Assembly: GCF_004802635.2 (NCBI RefSeq)
Contig: NZ_CP046052.1
Coordinates: forward strand, 124,001-188,000
Direction of reading: 5' to 3'
Length of the DNA: 64,000 nt
DNA from: Methylocystis heyeri
GTDB taxonomy: Bacteria > Pseudomonadota > Alphaproteobacteria > Rhizobiales > Beijerinckiaceae
A program made the position numbers and the translations under genes. The notes under the pieces were generated by a model that worked only from the letters and a program-made list of their open reading frames with translations, did not search any database and was not told the origin of the DNA. Shown piece by piece: positions 24,860-32,519 of this stretch. The first letter of the stretch is position 1. Each line of letters opens with the position of its first letter.

Positions 24860-26116
24860 CTAACCTTTGACGCAAACGATCTGCCGCAGCGTATGAACGA
24901 TCTCGACCAGATCCGCCTGGGCGGCCATCACGGCGTCGATGTCCTTATAGGCTGCGGGCGTCTCGTCGATGACGTCGGCGTCCTTGCGGCATTCGACCCC
25001 GCTGGTCGCAGCGGCGTGGTCTTCGATCGTGAAGCGGCGCTTCGCCTCGGCGCGAGACATGACGCGGCCGGCGCCATGCGAACAGGAGCAGAAGCTTTCG
25101 GGGTCGCCCTTGCCGCGCACGATGAAGGATTTCGCGCCCATCGAGCCGGGAATGATACCCATCACGCCCTCGGCCGCGCACACCGCGCCCTTGCGGGTCA
25201 CGAGCACGTTCTCGCCGAAATGATGTTCGCGCGCGACATAATTATGATGGCAATTGACCGCTTCGAGATGCGCTTCGAACGGAATCGCCATCGCCTCGCG
25301 CGCCGCCGCTATGGCGTGTTTCATCATCACCTCGCGGTTGGCGAGCGCGAAGCTCTGCGCCCATTGCACGGCATCGACATAATCGTCGAATCCTTCAGTG
25401 CCCTCGGGGAGATAGGCGAGGTCGCGATCCGGCAGGTTGAGGTACCAGCGTCGCATCTCCTCCTTGGCGCGTTCGATGAAATAGGACCCGATCGCATTGC
25501 CGACGCCGCGCGAGCCCGAATGCAGCATGAACCAGACGCGATCCGCTTCGTCGAGGCAGACCTCGATGAAGTGATTGCCCGTGCCCAGAGTGCCGAGATG
25601 GTTCGCCGTGTTGGATTTCTCGAGCTTGGGATGCTTTTCGACGATACGCCTGAAGCCGGCGTCGAGCGCAGACCATGCCTCCGCCGTCGCTTCCGGCAAT
25701 TCCGCCCAGGAGCCCTTGTCGCGCATGTCCCGGCCCACCGTGCGCCCGTGCGGCACGGCCTTCTCCAAGGCCGCGCGCAGGAGCGCGAGATTGTCGGGAA
25801 GATCCGAAGCGGTGAGGGAGGTGCGCACGGCCATCATGCCGCAGCCCAGATCGACGCCGACCGCCGCCGGAATGATGGCGCCTTTCGTCGGGATCACCGA
25901 GCCGATGGTCGAGCCCTTGCCGTAATGCACGTCGGGCATCACGGCGAGCCACTTGAAGATGAAGGGCATTCGCGCCGTGTTGAGCAGCTGCTCTTTCGAC
26001 GAGTCGTCCACCGGAACGCCGCGCGTCCACATTTTGACGGGCGCGGCGTTCCGGGCCTTGGCCGCGTCGAACGTTTCGGCGAGAAAATCGTAAGAGCGAT
26101 CGGCGGCGGTTTGCAT
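24860..26116 (-). CDS. rtcB: RNA ligase RtcB
   Basis: 418 residues from the ATG at 26116, chosen because AAAAGGA precedes it; an in-frame ATG nine codons upstream has no such site. RtcB is the GTP- and Mn2+-dependent ligase joining 2',3'-cyclic phosphate or 3'-phosphate RNA to 5'-OH ends. Metal ligands are visible: C92 (GVDLGCGMM), H182 (GTGNHF), H199 (LHSGSRG) and the NCHH pair at 290-291. The guanylylated His is H347 (CSCSHGAGR). The gene follows four Y-RNA-like elements and precedes rtcA. Confidence 0.96.
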   Translation of the reverse strand: MQTAADRSYDFLAETFDAAKARNAAPVKMWTRGVPVDDSSKEQLLNTARMPFIFKWLAVMPDVHYGKGSTIGSVIPTKGAIIPAAVGVDLGCGMMAVRTSLTASDLPDNLALLRAALEKAVPHGRTVGRDMRDKGSWAELPEATAEAWSALDAGFRRIVEKHPKLEKSNTANHLGTLGTGNHFIEVCLDEADRVWFMLHSGSRGVGNAIGSYFIERAKEEMRRWYLNLPDRDLAYLPEGTEGFDDYVDAVQWAQSFALANREVMMKHAIAAAREAMAIPFEAHLEAVNCHHNYVAREHHFGENVLVTRKGAVCAAEGVMGIIPGSMGAKSFIVRGKGDPESFCSCSHGAGRVMSRAEAKRRFTIEDHAAATSGVECRKDADVIDETPAAYKDIDAVMAAQADLVEIVHTLRQIVCVKG

Positions 26117-26191
26117 TTCATTATCCTTTTCTGAAAAGCCCATATTATCGAGGACCTAAGCCGTTCGATTCCATTTCGGCGCGCAGGCGAA

Positions 26192-26325
26192 GCTGCGGCG
26201 ACAAGAGGCGCGCGACATGACGACATGAGCTTCGCCCATCTTGCGATGCGCGGGCGGGATCGAACCGCCAGCCTCCCCTTTTGAGGGCGCTCTACCAATG
26301 TAGTCCCGCGGGCATTCGCCGCAGC
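26192..26325 (-). ncRNA. Y-RNA-like element D with circularly permuted tRNA-like module
   Basis: A 10-bp terminal stem pairs 26325-26316 (GCTGCGGCGA) with 26201-26192 (TCGCCGCAGC). It is followed by ATGCC on the 5' side and CCTCTTG on the 3' side, the pattern of the Ro-binding stem of Y RNAs. Inside is a tRNA mimic in permuted order. It runs D-loop TTGGTA and GAGC (26292-26289), an anticodon-like hairpin (CCCTCAAAAGGGGAGG), then a perfect T-arm GGCGG-TTCGATC-CCGCC (26269-26253). Next is an acceptor-like stem capped by GCAA (26244-26241), then GCTC (26230-26227), which pairs with GAGC. The chain is thus opened in the D-loop and closed at the acceptor end. It is the last of four elements and lies 75 bases before rtcB. 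Confidence 0.75.
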
Positions 26326-26340
26326 GTTTTTTCGGCATGG

Positions 26341-26459
26341 AAGCCATGGCGACGAGGGGTGGCGAGAGGCGGGCTCCCGATAACGATGAGTCGGGGGCGG
26401 TTTCCAGCCGCCGGCGCCCCTGGCGGAGGATGTACTCTCGCCGGCATTCGCCATGGCTT
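26341..26459 (-). ncRNA. Y-RNA-like element C (no tRNA-like module)
   Basis: A perfect 12-bp stem joins AAGCCATGGCGA (26459-26448) and TCGCCATGGCTT (26352-26341). Opposed ATGCC and ACCCCTCG form the bulged Ro-site position. A second perfect 8-bp stem follows: GGCGAGAG (26442-26435) with CTCTCGCC (26368-26361). The apical region starts with the shared TACAT and contains GGGGCG/CGCCCC and CCCGA/TCGGG pairings, but no T-arm or D-arm. It shares the framework of elements A, B and D with a different head. Confidence 0.7.
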
Positions 26460-26528
26460 TCCACGTTTTTTTAGACGAGGCGAGGATCCCGCCGCGTCCG
26501 ATCTCCTGTTCTGGTCGGCGGCAAGGGC

Positions 26529-26690
26529 CGCGACGACAAGGTTTGAACGAAACACCGCTCTTCGAGCGCGGCTTGCGCCTTGCTCTCCGAACGCCTGCTC
26601 TACCCCTGAGCTACGGACTTGCGTCCGGCGGGATTCGAACCCGCGACCTGGTCATTAAAAGTGATGTAGTTTCGCTCCGCATTCGTCGCG
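26529..26690 (-). ncRNA. Y-RNA-like element B (YrlA-type) with permuted tRNA-like module
   Basis: Terminal stem CGCGACGA (26690-26683) with TCGTCGCG (26536-26529), then ATGCG opposite AACCTTG, then a 9-bp stem GAGCGAAAC with GTTTCGTTC (26677-26669, 26553-26545). The head contains, in permuted order, a T-arm GCGGG-TTCGAAT-CCCGC (26644-26628), an acceptor-like 5-bp stem CGGAC-GCAA-GTCCG closed by a GNRA tetraloop (26627-26614), TA, and a D-arm GCTC-AGGGGTA-GAGC (26611-26597). Two further hairpins (GGC-GCAA-GCC and CGCTC-GAA-GAGCG) follow. Bacterial Y RNAs of the YrlA class are known tRNA mimics, and this order fits that class. A true tRNA is excluded because the halves are swapped. Confidence 0.78.
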
Positions 26691-26710
26691 CCTTACTCAG
26701 TATCGAAAAG

Positions 26711-26793
26711 CCGTGGCGACAAGAGGCGCGAGGCCCGATGGTCGAGAGGCGTTTGCATCACAAGCAATGTACTCCAGACCGCATTCGCCATGA
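26711..26793 (-). ncRNA. Y-RNA-like element A (short head)
   Basis: It starts 11 bases after the rsr stop codon. TGGCGA (26790-26785) pairs with TCGCCA (26719-26714), next to ATGCG on the 5' side and CCTCTTG on the 3' side, the same motif as in elements B and D. The head begins with TACAT and carries a small hairpin TTGC-TTGTGAT-GCAA with a 7-base loop like an anticodon arm, but no T-arm. A TTTT run follows the stem at 26709-26706. Total about 83 bases, similar to short Y RNAs. Confidence 0.7.
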
Positions 26794-26803
26794 CCTTTTT
26801 CCT

Positions 26804-28363
26804 TTAACCGAGATCGATCTTCTCGATCTCTCCGACCCAATGGCCGGCGTCCAGCTCATCCTTTGCGAAGGCCGAGATCATCTCGAACACGCTGTCGGAG
26901 AAGCCGCCGATATTCAGCACATCCGCACGCTCCGCCGCCTGGGTCGTCCCATAAGGCTGGATGTCGATGCAGACCAGCTTGGCGTCGGGGTTGCGACGCT
27001 TCAGCTTCTCCCACATCTCCATCGTCGCCGTGCCGCGACCGCCGTAGCGCGCGTCGATCCAGGACTCATTGTCCGAGATGAAGACAACGAGGTCGACCCT
27101 GGCGCGCTCCGCGACCAGCTTCGCCAGCGGCGCCGAGCAATTGGTTCCGCCGCCGCCGATGGAAGCAAGGCGCTGCGCATTCGTCATCACGCTGTCGCGC
27201 GGGTTCAGATACACGTCCACCACGTCGTTTTCGAAGGGCAATACGCGCGTCTCCGGGTTGGCCCGCAGAAACGCCGCCGTGACGAGGCCGGCCACGTCGA
27301 TGCAGCGCACCCCCGAGGTCGCGCCCTTGCGGTAGCCCGTCACCGGCGAGGACATCGAGCCCGAGACGTCGGGGCAGACCACAACGCGTCCGTCGATGCG
27401 CGGAACATTCGAGATCGAGATCTCCATCGCGTCCTGCAGCGCCTCCCGCACCATGCGCGGAACCTTATCGTCGGCGGCGGCGTAGGCCGCCATCAGCTGA
27501 TAAGGAAACACGCGCGCCCGCTTGATCTCGGCGGGATCGCGCAGCCGCGCCGCCGCCTTGCGCGGGAACCACGACACATCGAACGCCCCGTGGCGCGCGA
27601 AAGTGTTGAGGTTCATGCGCAGCATCTGCCATCCTCCTTTCGAACCTATCGCAGCCCAATGCTCTCCGGTCAGCGGGAGCGCCGTCAGCATCTGGAACGG
27701 CACATCCGGCGGCGTGCGCGAAGGATTGCGCTTGAACGCCTCGAAATCCTGGGCGATCTGCGGCAGCGCCGAAACATCGTAGGGCCTGCCGATGAGATAG
27801 CCATAGAGAGCCTCGCGTTCCCTGGTTCCGGGCTTGGGGTGGACCATCTTGATCACATCGGCGAGCGAAGGGTCTTGCCCCACCGAAGCGCGCATGATCT
27901 CGATATCCGAAGCCCGCTCGAGCCAGTTGGCGACGAAACGCTTCGGGCGCGAGCCCATAGACTTGCGGCCCACGGCGCCGGAGCGCATGATCTGCACGAA
28001 GCTCCTCAGCATCTTGCCGTTGTCGATCACGCGGGGAAACGCTTTCGAGAAGTCGTGTGTCTCCATGGTGGAGAGCAGCGCGACGAGCAGCGCCGGCATG
28101 TCCTTCATATAGCCGCGCCGACGCGCATAGATCGCCGTCTTGGCGATGAAGGCGGGATCGACGTCGAGCGCCGTCAGAAGCACGTCGTCGAGCTGGTCTC
28201 GAGCGTCGGCGTAAAAGGTCCGGTTCAACGAGCCGGTAGCCGCGAGCTGCGCGAGCTTATGGCGCGGCGTGAGCGCATAGGCGGGTCCGCCCGCGTGGTT
28301 TTGCGCGTCCGCCCTGGGAAGCAGCATTCCGGCGATGGACGCGAACAGGGATTTGTTCGCCAT
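26804..28363 (-). CDS. rsr: Ro60/Rsr ortholog (TROVE domain and vWA)
   Basis: 519 residues. Residues 1-320 form the helical-repeat TROVE ring that binds misfolded RNAs and Y RNAs. Residues 325-519 are a von Willebrand A domain with an intact metal-ion site (PDVSGSMSS at 331-339, GGGGTNC, ISDNES). AAGGA precedes the ATG by eight bases. It is the first gene after a sigma-54-type promoter and is followed directly by four Y-RNA-like elements, the natural ligands of Rsr. The rsr - Y RNA - rtcBA arrangement with divergent rtcR is known from enterobacteria; here it has more RNA elements. Confidence 0.95.
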   Translation of the reverse strand: MANKSLFASIAGMLLPRADAQNHAGGPAYALTPRHKLAQLAATGSLNRTFYADARDQLDDVLLTALDVDPAFIAKTAIYARRRGYMKDMPALLVALLSTMETHDFSKAFPRVIDNGKMLRSFVQIMRSGAVGRKSMGSRPKRFVANWLERASDIEIMRASVGQDPSLADVIKMVHPKPGTREREALYGYLIGRPYDVSALPQIAQDFEAFKRNPSRTPPDVPFQMLTALPLTGEHWAAIGSKGGWQMLRMNLNTFARHGAFDVSWFPRKAAARLRDPAEIKRARVFPYQLMAAYAAADDKVPRMVREALQDAMEISISNVPRIDGRVVVCPDVSGSMSSPVTGYRKGATSGVRCIDVAGLVTAAFLRANPETRVLPFENDVVDVYLNPRDSVMTNAQRLASIGGGGTNCSAPLAKLVAERARVDLVVFISDNESWIDARYGGRGTATMEMWEKLKRRNPDAKLVCIDIQPYGTTQAAERADVLNIGGFSDSVFEMISAFAKDELDAGHWVGEIEKIDLG

Positions 28364-28397
28364 GGTTCCGTTCCTTCTGATTTCGACGGAACCTTTA

Positions 28398-28415
28398 TTG
28401 CGACCAGCGTGCCAG
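28398..28415 (-). promoter_or_regulatory. Sigma-54 (-24/-12) promoter of the rsr-rtcBA operon
   Basis: CTGGCACG-CTGG-TCGCAA: GG at 28413-28412 and GC at 28401-28400, with the obligatory 10 bases between. It differs from the consensus TGGCACG-N4-TTGC at one base. It lies 37 bases upstream of the rsr ATG and faces rsr, and the divergent gene encodes RtcR, a sigma-54 activator. Confidence 0.8.
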
Positions 28416-28447
28416 AGCTGCGCCGGCGGTCTGAAAATAAATCAAGC

Positions 28448-28468
28448 TATTGTAAATACACGACAATA
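28448..28468. promoter_or_regulatory. Inverted repeat, possible RtcR binding site
   Basis: TATTGT and ACAATA arms separated by nine bases in the AT-rich rsr-rtcR gap. Sigma-54 activators bind upstream dyads. This one is only about 35 bases from the -24 element, which is close for an enhancer site, so the assignment is weak. Confidence 0.3.
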
Positions 28469-28554
28469 AAATTTTGCGTGCGCCGGGCGGGCGTCTTGCG
28501 TGCGCTGGATCTGCGAGATAAAAAGATAGTGATTTATAATTTAGGATAGTAATA

Positions 28555-30150
28555 ATGGCCAGGCGGCGCGTCGTCATCGGTTTTCTCGGCACGACCATGG
28601 ACGCCGGCAAGGACAATCGCTGGGAGCGCTGGCGCCCGACGGTCGCGCTCTGCCAGCACGAGGATTTTCTGGTCGACCGGCTGGAGCTCATTCACGACGC
28701 CCACAGCGAGGCTCTCGCCCTACGGGTCAAAGGCGATATCGGGCAGGTCTCGCCCGAGACGCAGGTGCGCCGCCATGTGATGAATCTGAAGGACCCTTGG
28801 GATTTCCAGGAAGTTTATGGCGCCATGCGGGATTTCGCCGACGCCTTTCCTTTCGACGCCGAGGCCGAGGATTATCTCGTCAACATCACGACCGGAACCC
28901 ATGTCGCGCAGATCTGCTGGTTCCTGTTGGTGGAGGCTCATTATGTGCCGGCCAGGATACTGCAGCTCACGCCGCCGCGGCGCTGGCGCGAGGGCGGGCC
29001 CGGCAAATATGACGTGATCGACCTCGATCTCGCGCGCTACGATCGCATCGCGACGCGTTTTGCAGTCGAAAAGGCCGAGGCGACATCCTTCCTGAAATCC
29101 GGCATCGCGACCCGCAACGAGGCGTTCAACCGCATGATAGAGCGCATCGAGCAGGTGGCGGCGCGCTCCAGGGCGTCCCTGCTGCTGACAGGGCCGACCG
29201 GCGCCGGCAAGTCGCAGCTCGCGCAGCGCATCTATGAATTGAAAAAATCCCGCCATCGTCTCAAGGGGCCGTTTGTTGAGGTCAATTGCGCGACGCTGCG
29301 CGGCGACAGCGCCATGTCGGCGCTCTTTGGCCACGCCAAAGGCGCCTTCACCGGGGCGTTGCAGGACCGCCCCGGACTCTTGCGCAAAGCCGACGGCGGC
29401 ATTCTCTTCCTCGACGAGATCGGCGAACTCGGGCCCGACGAACAGGCGATGATCCTGCGCGCGATCGAGGAAAAGCGCTTCTTGCCGCTGGGCTCCGACA
29501 AGGAAGCTTCGAGCGACTTCCAGCTCATCGCAGGCACAAACCGGGACCTTTCCCAGGATGTCGCCAAGGGCAAGTTTCGAGAGGATCTGCTCGCGCGCCT
29601 CAATCTTTGGACCTTCGAGCTGCCGGCTCTCAGGGACAGGCGTGAGGATATCGAGCCCAATCTGGATTTCGAGCTGGCGCGTTTCTCCGAGCGGGAAGGG
29701 GCGCAGGGGACATTCAACCGCGAGGCCCGGGAGCGCTATCTCGCCTTCGCGCGCTCTGACCGCGCCAAATGGCGGGCCAATTTCCGCGATCTCGGCGCCT
29801 CGGTGACGCGTATGGCGACGCTCGCTCCCGCGGGCCGCATCACCGAGGAAATCGTGACCGAGGAGATTGCGCGGCTCGAGGCTTCATGGGCGCGCGGCGC
29901 GAAAGACGAGCCCGAGGCGGTGTTGCGGGAGTTCTTCAGCGAAGAGGCGCTCGCAGAAATGGACCTTTTCGACCGCGTTCAGCTCGCGGCGGTGTTGCGC
30001 GTGTGCCGCGTCCATTCCAGCCTCAGCGCCGCGGGGCGGGCGCTGTTCTCCGCCTCGCGGGCCCAAAAGGCGAGCGTCAATGACGCGGACCGGCTGCGCA
30101 AATATCTCGCCCGTTTCGAGCTCGACTGGAAAACCGTCGCCGGAAAATAG
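28555..30150 (+). CDS. rtcR: Sigma-54-dependent activator RtcR (CARF-AAA)
   Basis: 531 residues. The N-terminal about 180 residues form the CARF-like ligand domain (VVIGFLGTTMDAGK ... NITTGTHVAQICW), which in RtcR senses RNA ends and derepresses the ATPase. The AAA+ domain has Walker A GPTGAGKS (213-220), the sigma-54 contact loop GAFTGA (263-268) and Walker B FLDEIG (285-290). A C-terminal DNA-binding helix-turn-helix region ends the protein. AGGATAG precedes the ATG. It is divergent from rsr and should activate the sigma-54 promoter at 28398-28415. CARF here is not a sign of CRISPR; no array or cas gene was seen. Confidence 0.96.
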   Translation: MARRRVVIGFLGTTMDAGKDNRWERWRPTVALCQHEDFLVDRLELIHDAHSEALALRVKGDIGQVSPETQVRRHVMNLKDPWDFQEVYGAMRDFADAFPFDAEAEDYLVNITTGTHVAQICWFLLVEAHYVPARILQLTPPRRWREGGPGKYDVIDLDLARYDRIATRFAVEKAEATSFLKSGIATRNEAFNRMIERIEQVAARSRASLLLTGPTGAGKSQLAQRIYELKKSRHRLKGPFVEVNCATLRGDSAMSALFGHAKGAFTGALQDRPGLLRKADGGILFLDEIGELGPDEQAMILRAIEEKRFLPLGSDKEASSDFQLIAGTNRDLSQDVAKGKFREDLLARLNLWTFELPALRDRREDIEPNLDFELARFSEREGAQGTFNREARERYLAFARSDRAKWRANFRDLGASVTRMATLAPAGRITEEIVTEEIARLEASWARGAKDEPEAVLREFFSEEALAEMDLFDRVQLAAVLRVCRVHSSLSAAGRALFSASRAQKASVNDADRLRKYLARFELDWKTVAGK

Positions 30151-30345
30151 CGGGGAACTAAAATTGAGGCTTGGCGGCAATCAGCCAGAAGATCACGATC
30201 ATGGCGGTGAAACCGGGCCAGTCGAGAGCTAACCGCCAATTGAAGGTGTCGCCCGCTGCTTCCACGCCGAGGGCGGATCCGCGAAGGCGCGGGAACCAGG
30301 CGCTCCTGGCGGAGGTTGTATCTCCAACATTACGGGAGACGCGCG

Positions 30346-31503
30346 GTGTCTCTGATGGTCTCATGCGCCTGGGCGGCGTTGGTGGCCTGGCTGATTGTGC
30401 GGGCGATCGCCCAGCGCAACGCGTTTCTGGCCCTTCCGGACATTCTTGCGGGCAATCTGGAAGACTCCCCCAATGTGAGCGTGGTCGTGCCGGCTCGAAA
30501 CGAGGCCGGGAACATAGGACGCTGCCTAGCCAGTCTCGCCGCGCAGAGTTACCCGAAAGCCTGTTTGAGCGTCATTGTGGTGGACGACCATTCCGAAGAC
30601 GAGACGCTGAGCATCGCAGCCTCCATCGCCGAAACTTACTCCCATGTTCAGGCGATCGGCTGCCCGGCGCTGCCGCAAGGATGGAAAGGAAAGCCGCATG
30701 CCTGCTGGATCGGGGCGAAGGCCGCCCCGCCCGAAACCGAATGGCTCTGTTTCATAGACGCGGACGTCGAGGCGGGGCCCGACCTCATCGCTGGAGCGGT
30801 TTGCTTCGCCTCCGGCGAGGGCCTCGGTCTGCTGTCGCTCGCCCCGCGGCAGGAATTGAAGAGTTTCGCCGAGCGGCTGGTGATGCCCTGCGGATTTTAC
30901 AGTCTCGCCTTTCGCCAGGACATCCGCAGGCTGGAGGCTCAGGACAGCCTGGACGCCTCGGTGACGGGGCAGTTCATGCTGATCCGCCGGCAAGCTTATG
31001 ATGCGGTCGAAGGGCACGCCGCCGTGAGCCACATGATCTGCGAGGACGCAGGTCTCGCCCGCCTGATCAAGCAGAGCGGCTTCCGGGCGGCGTTTCGCGA
31101 CGGCGGCCGCCTGCTCTCGACCCGCATGTACACCGGATGGAGCCGGCTGTGGCAGGGGCTGACCAAGAATCTTGTCGACATGCTCGGCGGGCAGCTGCCG
31201 CTCCTTTCCGCGGCCTTCGTCGCCGTCACCCTCGGATGGGCGGCCGTCTTCGTTCCTTGTATCGTATTTTACCGCTGGGCGCAGGGGGACGCATGGTCGT
31301 GCTGGGCGCTTGGTCCTGCGCTCGCCGCCTCGGCGGCGGTTCTCGGGTTTCATATCGCCGGCGCACGCCATTTTCGAATTCCGCTATGGTACGGGCTCCT
31401 GTTTCCGCTCGGCTACAGCATGGGAGCCGTGATTGCGGCCGACAGCGTCGTCCGGCGACGCCGCGGGCGAGTGGTCTGGAAGGGCCGGGTATATTCGGCA
31501 TAG
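30346..31503 (+). CDS. Family 2 glycosyltransferase, HpnB/CrtQ-like
   Basis: 385 residues from a GTG with GGGAGA six bases upstream; a TTG ten codons earlier is open but has no such site. An N-terminal membrane helix precedes a GT2 domain: VSVVVPARNEAGNIGRC, VIVVDDHSEDET, the DxD-type FIDADVEAGPD and a late CEDAGLARLIKQ acceptor region. Three C-terminal transmembrane helices follow. The signature GWKGKPHACWIG resembles hopanoid- or carotenoid-linked glycosyltransferases, but the acceptor cannot be fixed. No hopanoid genes are adjacent. It converges with the oxidase operon. Confidence 0.8.
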   Translation: MSLMVSCAWAALVAWLIVRAIAQRNAFLALPDILAGNLEDSPNVSVVVPARNEAGNIGRCLASLAAQSYPKACLSVIVVDDHSEDETLSIAASIAETYSHVQAIGCPALPQGWKGKPHACWIGAKAAPPETEWLCFIDADVEAGPDLIAGAVCFASGEGLGLLSLAPRQELKSFAERLVMPCGFYSLAFRQDIRRLEAQDSLDASVTGQFMLIRRQAYDAVEGHAAVSHMICEDAGLARLIKQSGFRAAFRDGGRLLSTRMYTGWSRLWQGLTKNLVDMLGGQLPLLSAAFVAVTLGWAAVFVPCIVFYRWAQGDAWSCWALGPALAASAAVLGFHIAGARHFRIPLWYGLLFPLGYSMGAVIAADSVVRRRRGRVVWKGRVYSA

Positions 31504-31539
31504 TGAAGGGGACGTTCGGAGTTCCCCCGGAGAGCGTCG

Positions 31540-31887
31540 TCACCCGCCGGTTCTGGCCGCTTGCTCCGAGAACGGCGTGAGCCCTCCGTTCCAGGGGCGC
31601 GTGAGGTAATCCGAAAAGGTGATGGTGAACAGAAAGATCAGCCAGAACAGGCCGGCGGCGGCGCAAAGCCGGACCTGGACGCTGGAGCCGCGCAGATTCA
31701 TGAACAAAAACCACACGAGCATGGCTTGAACGATCGCAATTCCCATCTGCACAAAGGAGCTGTAGGCGCCGATGTGAAGGAAGACCGTTCCAATGCTGAC
31801 GCCGAGCAGCAGCAGCAGGATGAACCATACGCCGGCATAGCCGAGCGATAGACTGAGCATGCTGCGCCTGGATCGGGGCTCCTCCAT
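31540..31887 (-). CDS. ctaF: Cytochrome c oxidase subunit IV-like protein
   Basis: 115 residues, GGGGAG before the ATG, which overlaps the ctaE stop. Three transmembrane helices (about 12-35, 43-63, 73-95) fit the small subunit IV of caa3/aa3 oxidases. It ends the ctaC-ctaD-ctaE-ctaF order. Identification rests on position and topology, since this subunit is weakly conserved. Confidence 0.75.
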   Translation of the reverse strand: MEEPRSRRSMLSLSLGYAGVWFILLLLLGVSIGTVFLHIGAYSSFVQMGIAIVQAMLVWFLFMNLRGSSVQVRLCAAAGLFWLIFLFTITFSDYLTRPWNGGLTPFSEQAARTGG

Positions 31888-32519
31888 CATGATCTCCCCG
31901 GAAGGTAGATCAGGGCGTAGAGAATGAGCCAAACGCTGTCGACGAAGTGCCAGTACAGCGAAATCGCTTCTATCGCGGGGCTTTGCGCCGCAATGGCCCT
32001 GCGCTGAACCTGAACGCCCGCGTAAATGACGAGGCCGACGCCGACGGCGAGATGAATGGCGTGAACGCCGGTCATCACCCAATAGAGCGCAAAGAAGAGC
32101 CTCGTCGCGGCCGGCTTCAGGCTGAAATCAGGGCCCGGCACGAGGCGCTTGTCGATGTCGTCCGCATATTCCAGTCCCTTGACCCCGAGAAACGCGAGGC
32201 CCAGGATCGCGGTCACGAGCAGGCATGAAGCGAGGATGCGCCTTCTGTCCAGTTCGGAGGCGTGCAGCGCGATGGTCATTACGAAGCTGCTGGTGAGCAG
32301 GATCGCGGTGTTGATGCTCCCATAGAGGATGTCGGTCTCGCGGGACGCGATCCGGAAGGCGTCGGGATAGAGGTTTCGATACACGGCATAGCTCAGAAAC
32401 AGCCCCGCGAAGAAAAGGATCTCGCTGGCGAGGAAGGTCCATAGGCCGAATGCGACGCCTTCTTTTTCGCGCGCGAGGCTGGGCCAGGGTTCATGCAAGA
32501 GCGTCGGCGCGTCGCTCAT
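31887..32519 (-). CDS. ctaE: Cytochrome c oxidase subunit III
   Basis: 210 residues. A five-helix short subunit III of a haem-copper oxidase: [17 protein letters not shown], then [19 protein letters not shown], then [17 protein letters not shown] and [18 protein letters not shown], the conserved C-terminal motif. Its ATG overlaps the ctaD stop by four bases (ATGA), and its stop overlaps ctaF. Located in the inner membrane as part of the caa3-type terminal oxidase. Confidence 0.95.
   Translation of the reverse strand: MSDAPTLLHEPWPSLAREKEGVAFGLWTFLASEILFFAGLFLSYAVYRNLYPDAFRIASRETDILYGSINTAILLTSSFVMTIALHASELDRRRILASCLLVTAILGLAFLGVKGLEYADDIDKRLVPGPDFSLKPAATRLFFALYWVMTGVHAIHLAVGVGLVIYAGVQVQRRAIAAQSPAIEAISLYWHFVDSVWLILYALIYLPGRS

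Noticed and set aside
26227-26300. Possible tRNA gene with T-arm GGCGGTTCGATCCCGCC
   Set aside because: The parts are in permuted order, the acceptor end is closed by GCAA and the D-arm is split; the surrounding Y-RNA stem explains it better.
26597-26665. Possible tRNA-Lys-like gene or pseudogene
   Set aside because: T-arm precedes D-arm and the acceptor strands are joined by GCAA, so it cannot be a normal tRNA.
28555-30150. CARF domain as a sign of CRISPR
   Set aside because: CARF belongs to RtcR; no repeat array or cas gene was found in the window.
30158-30364. Small minus-strand frame with a hydrophobic C-terminus between rtcR and the glycosyltransferase
   Set aside because: It overlaps the glycosyltransferase start and has no ribosome site; the hydrophobic stretch alone is too little evidence.
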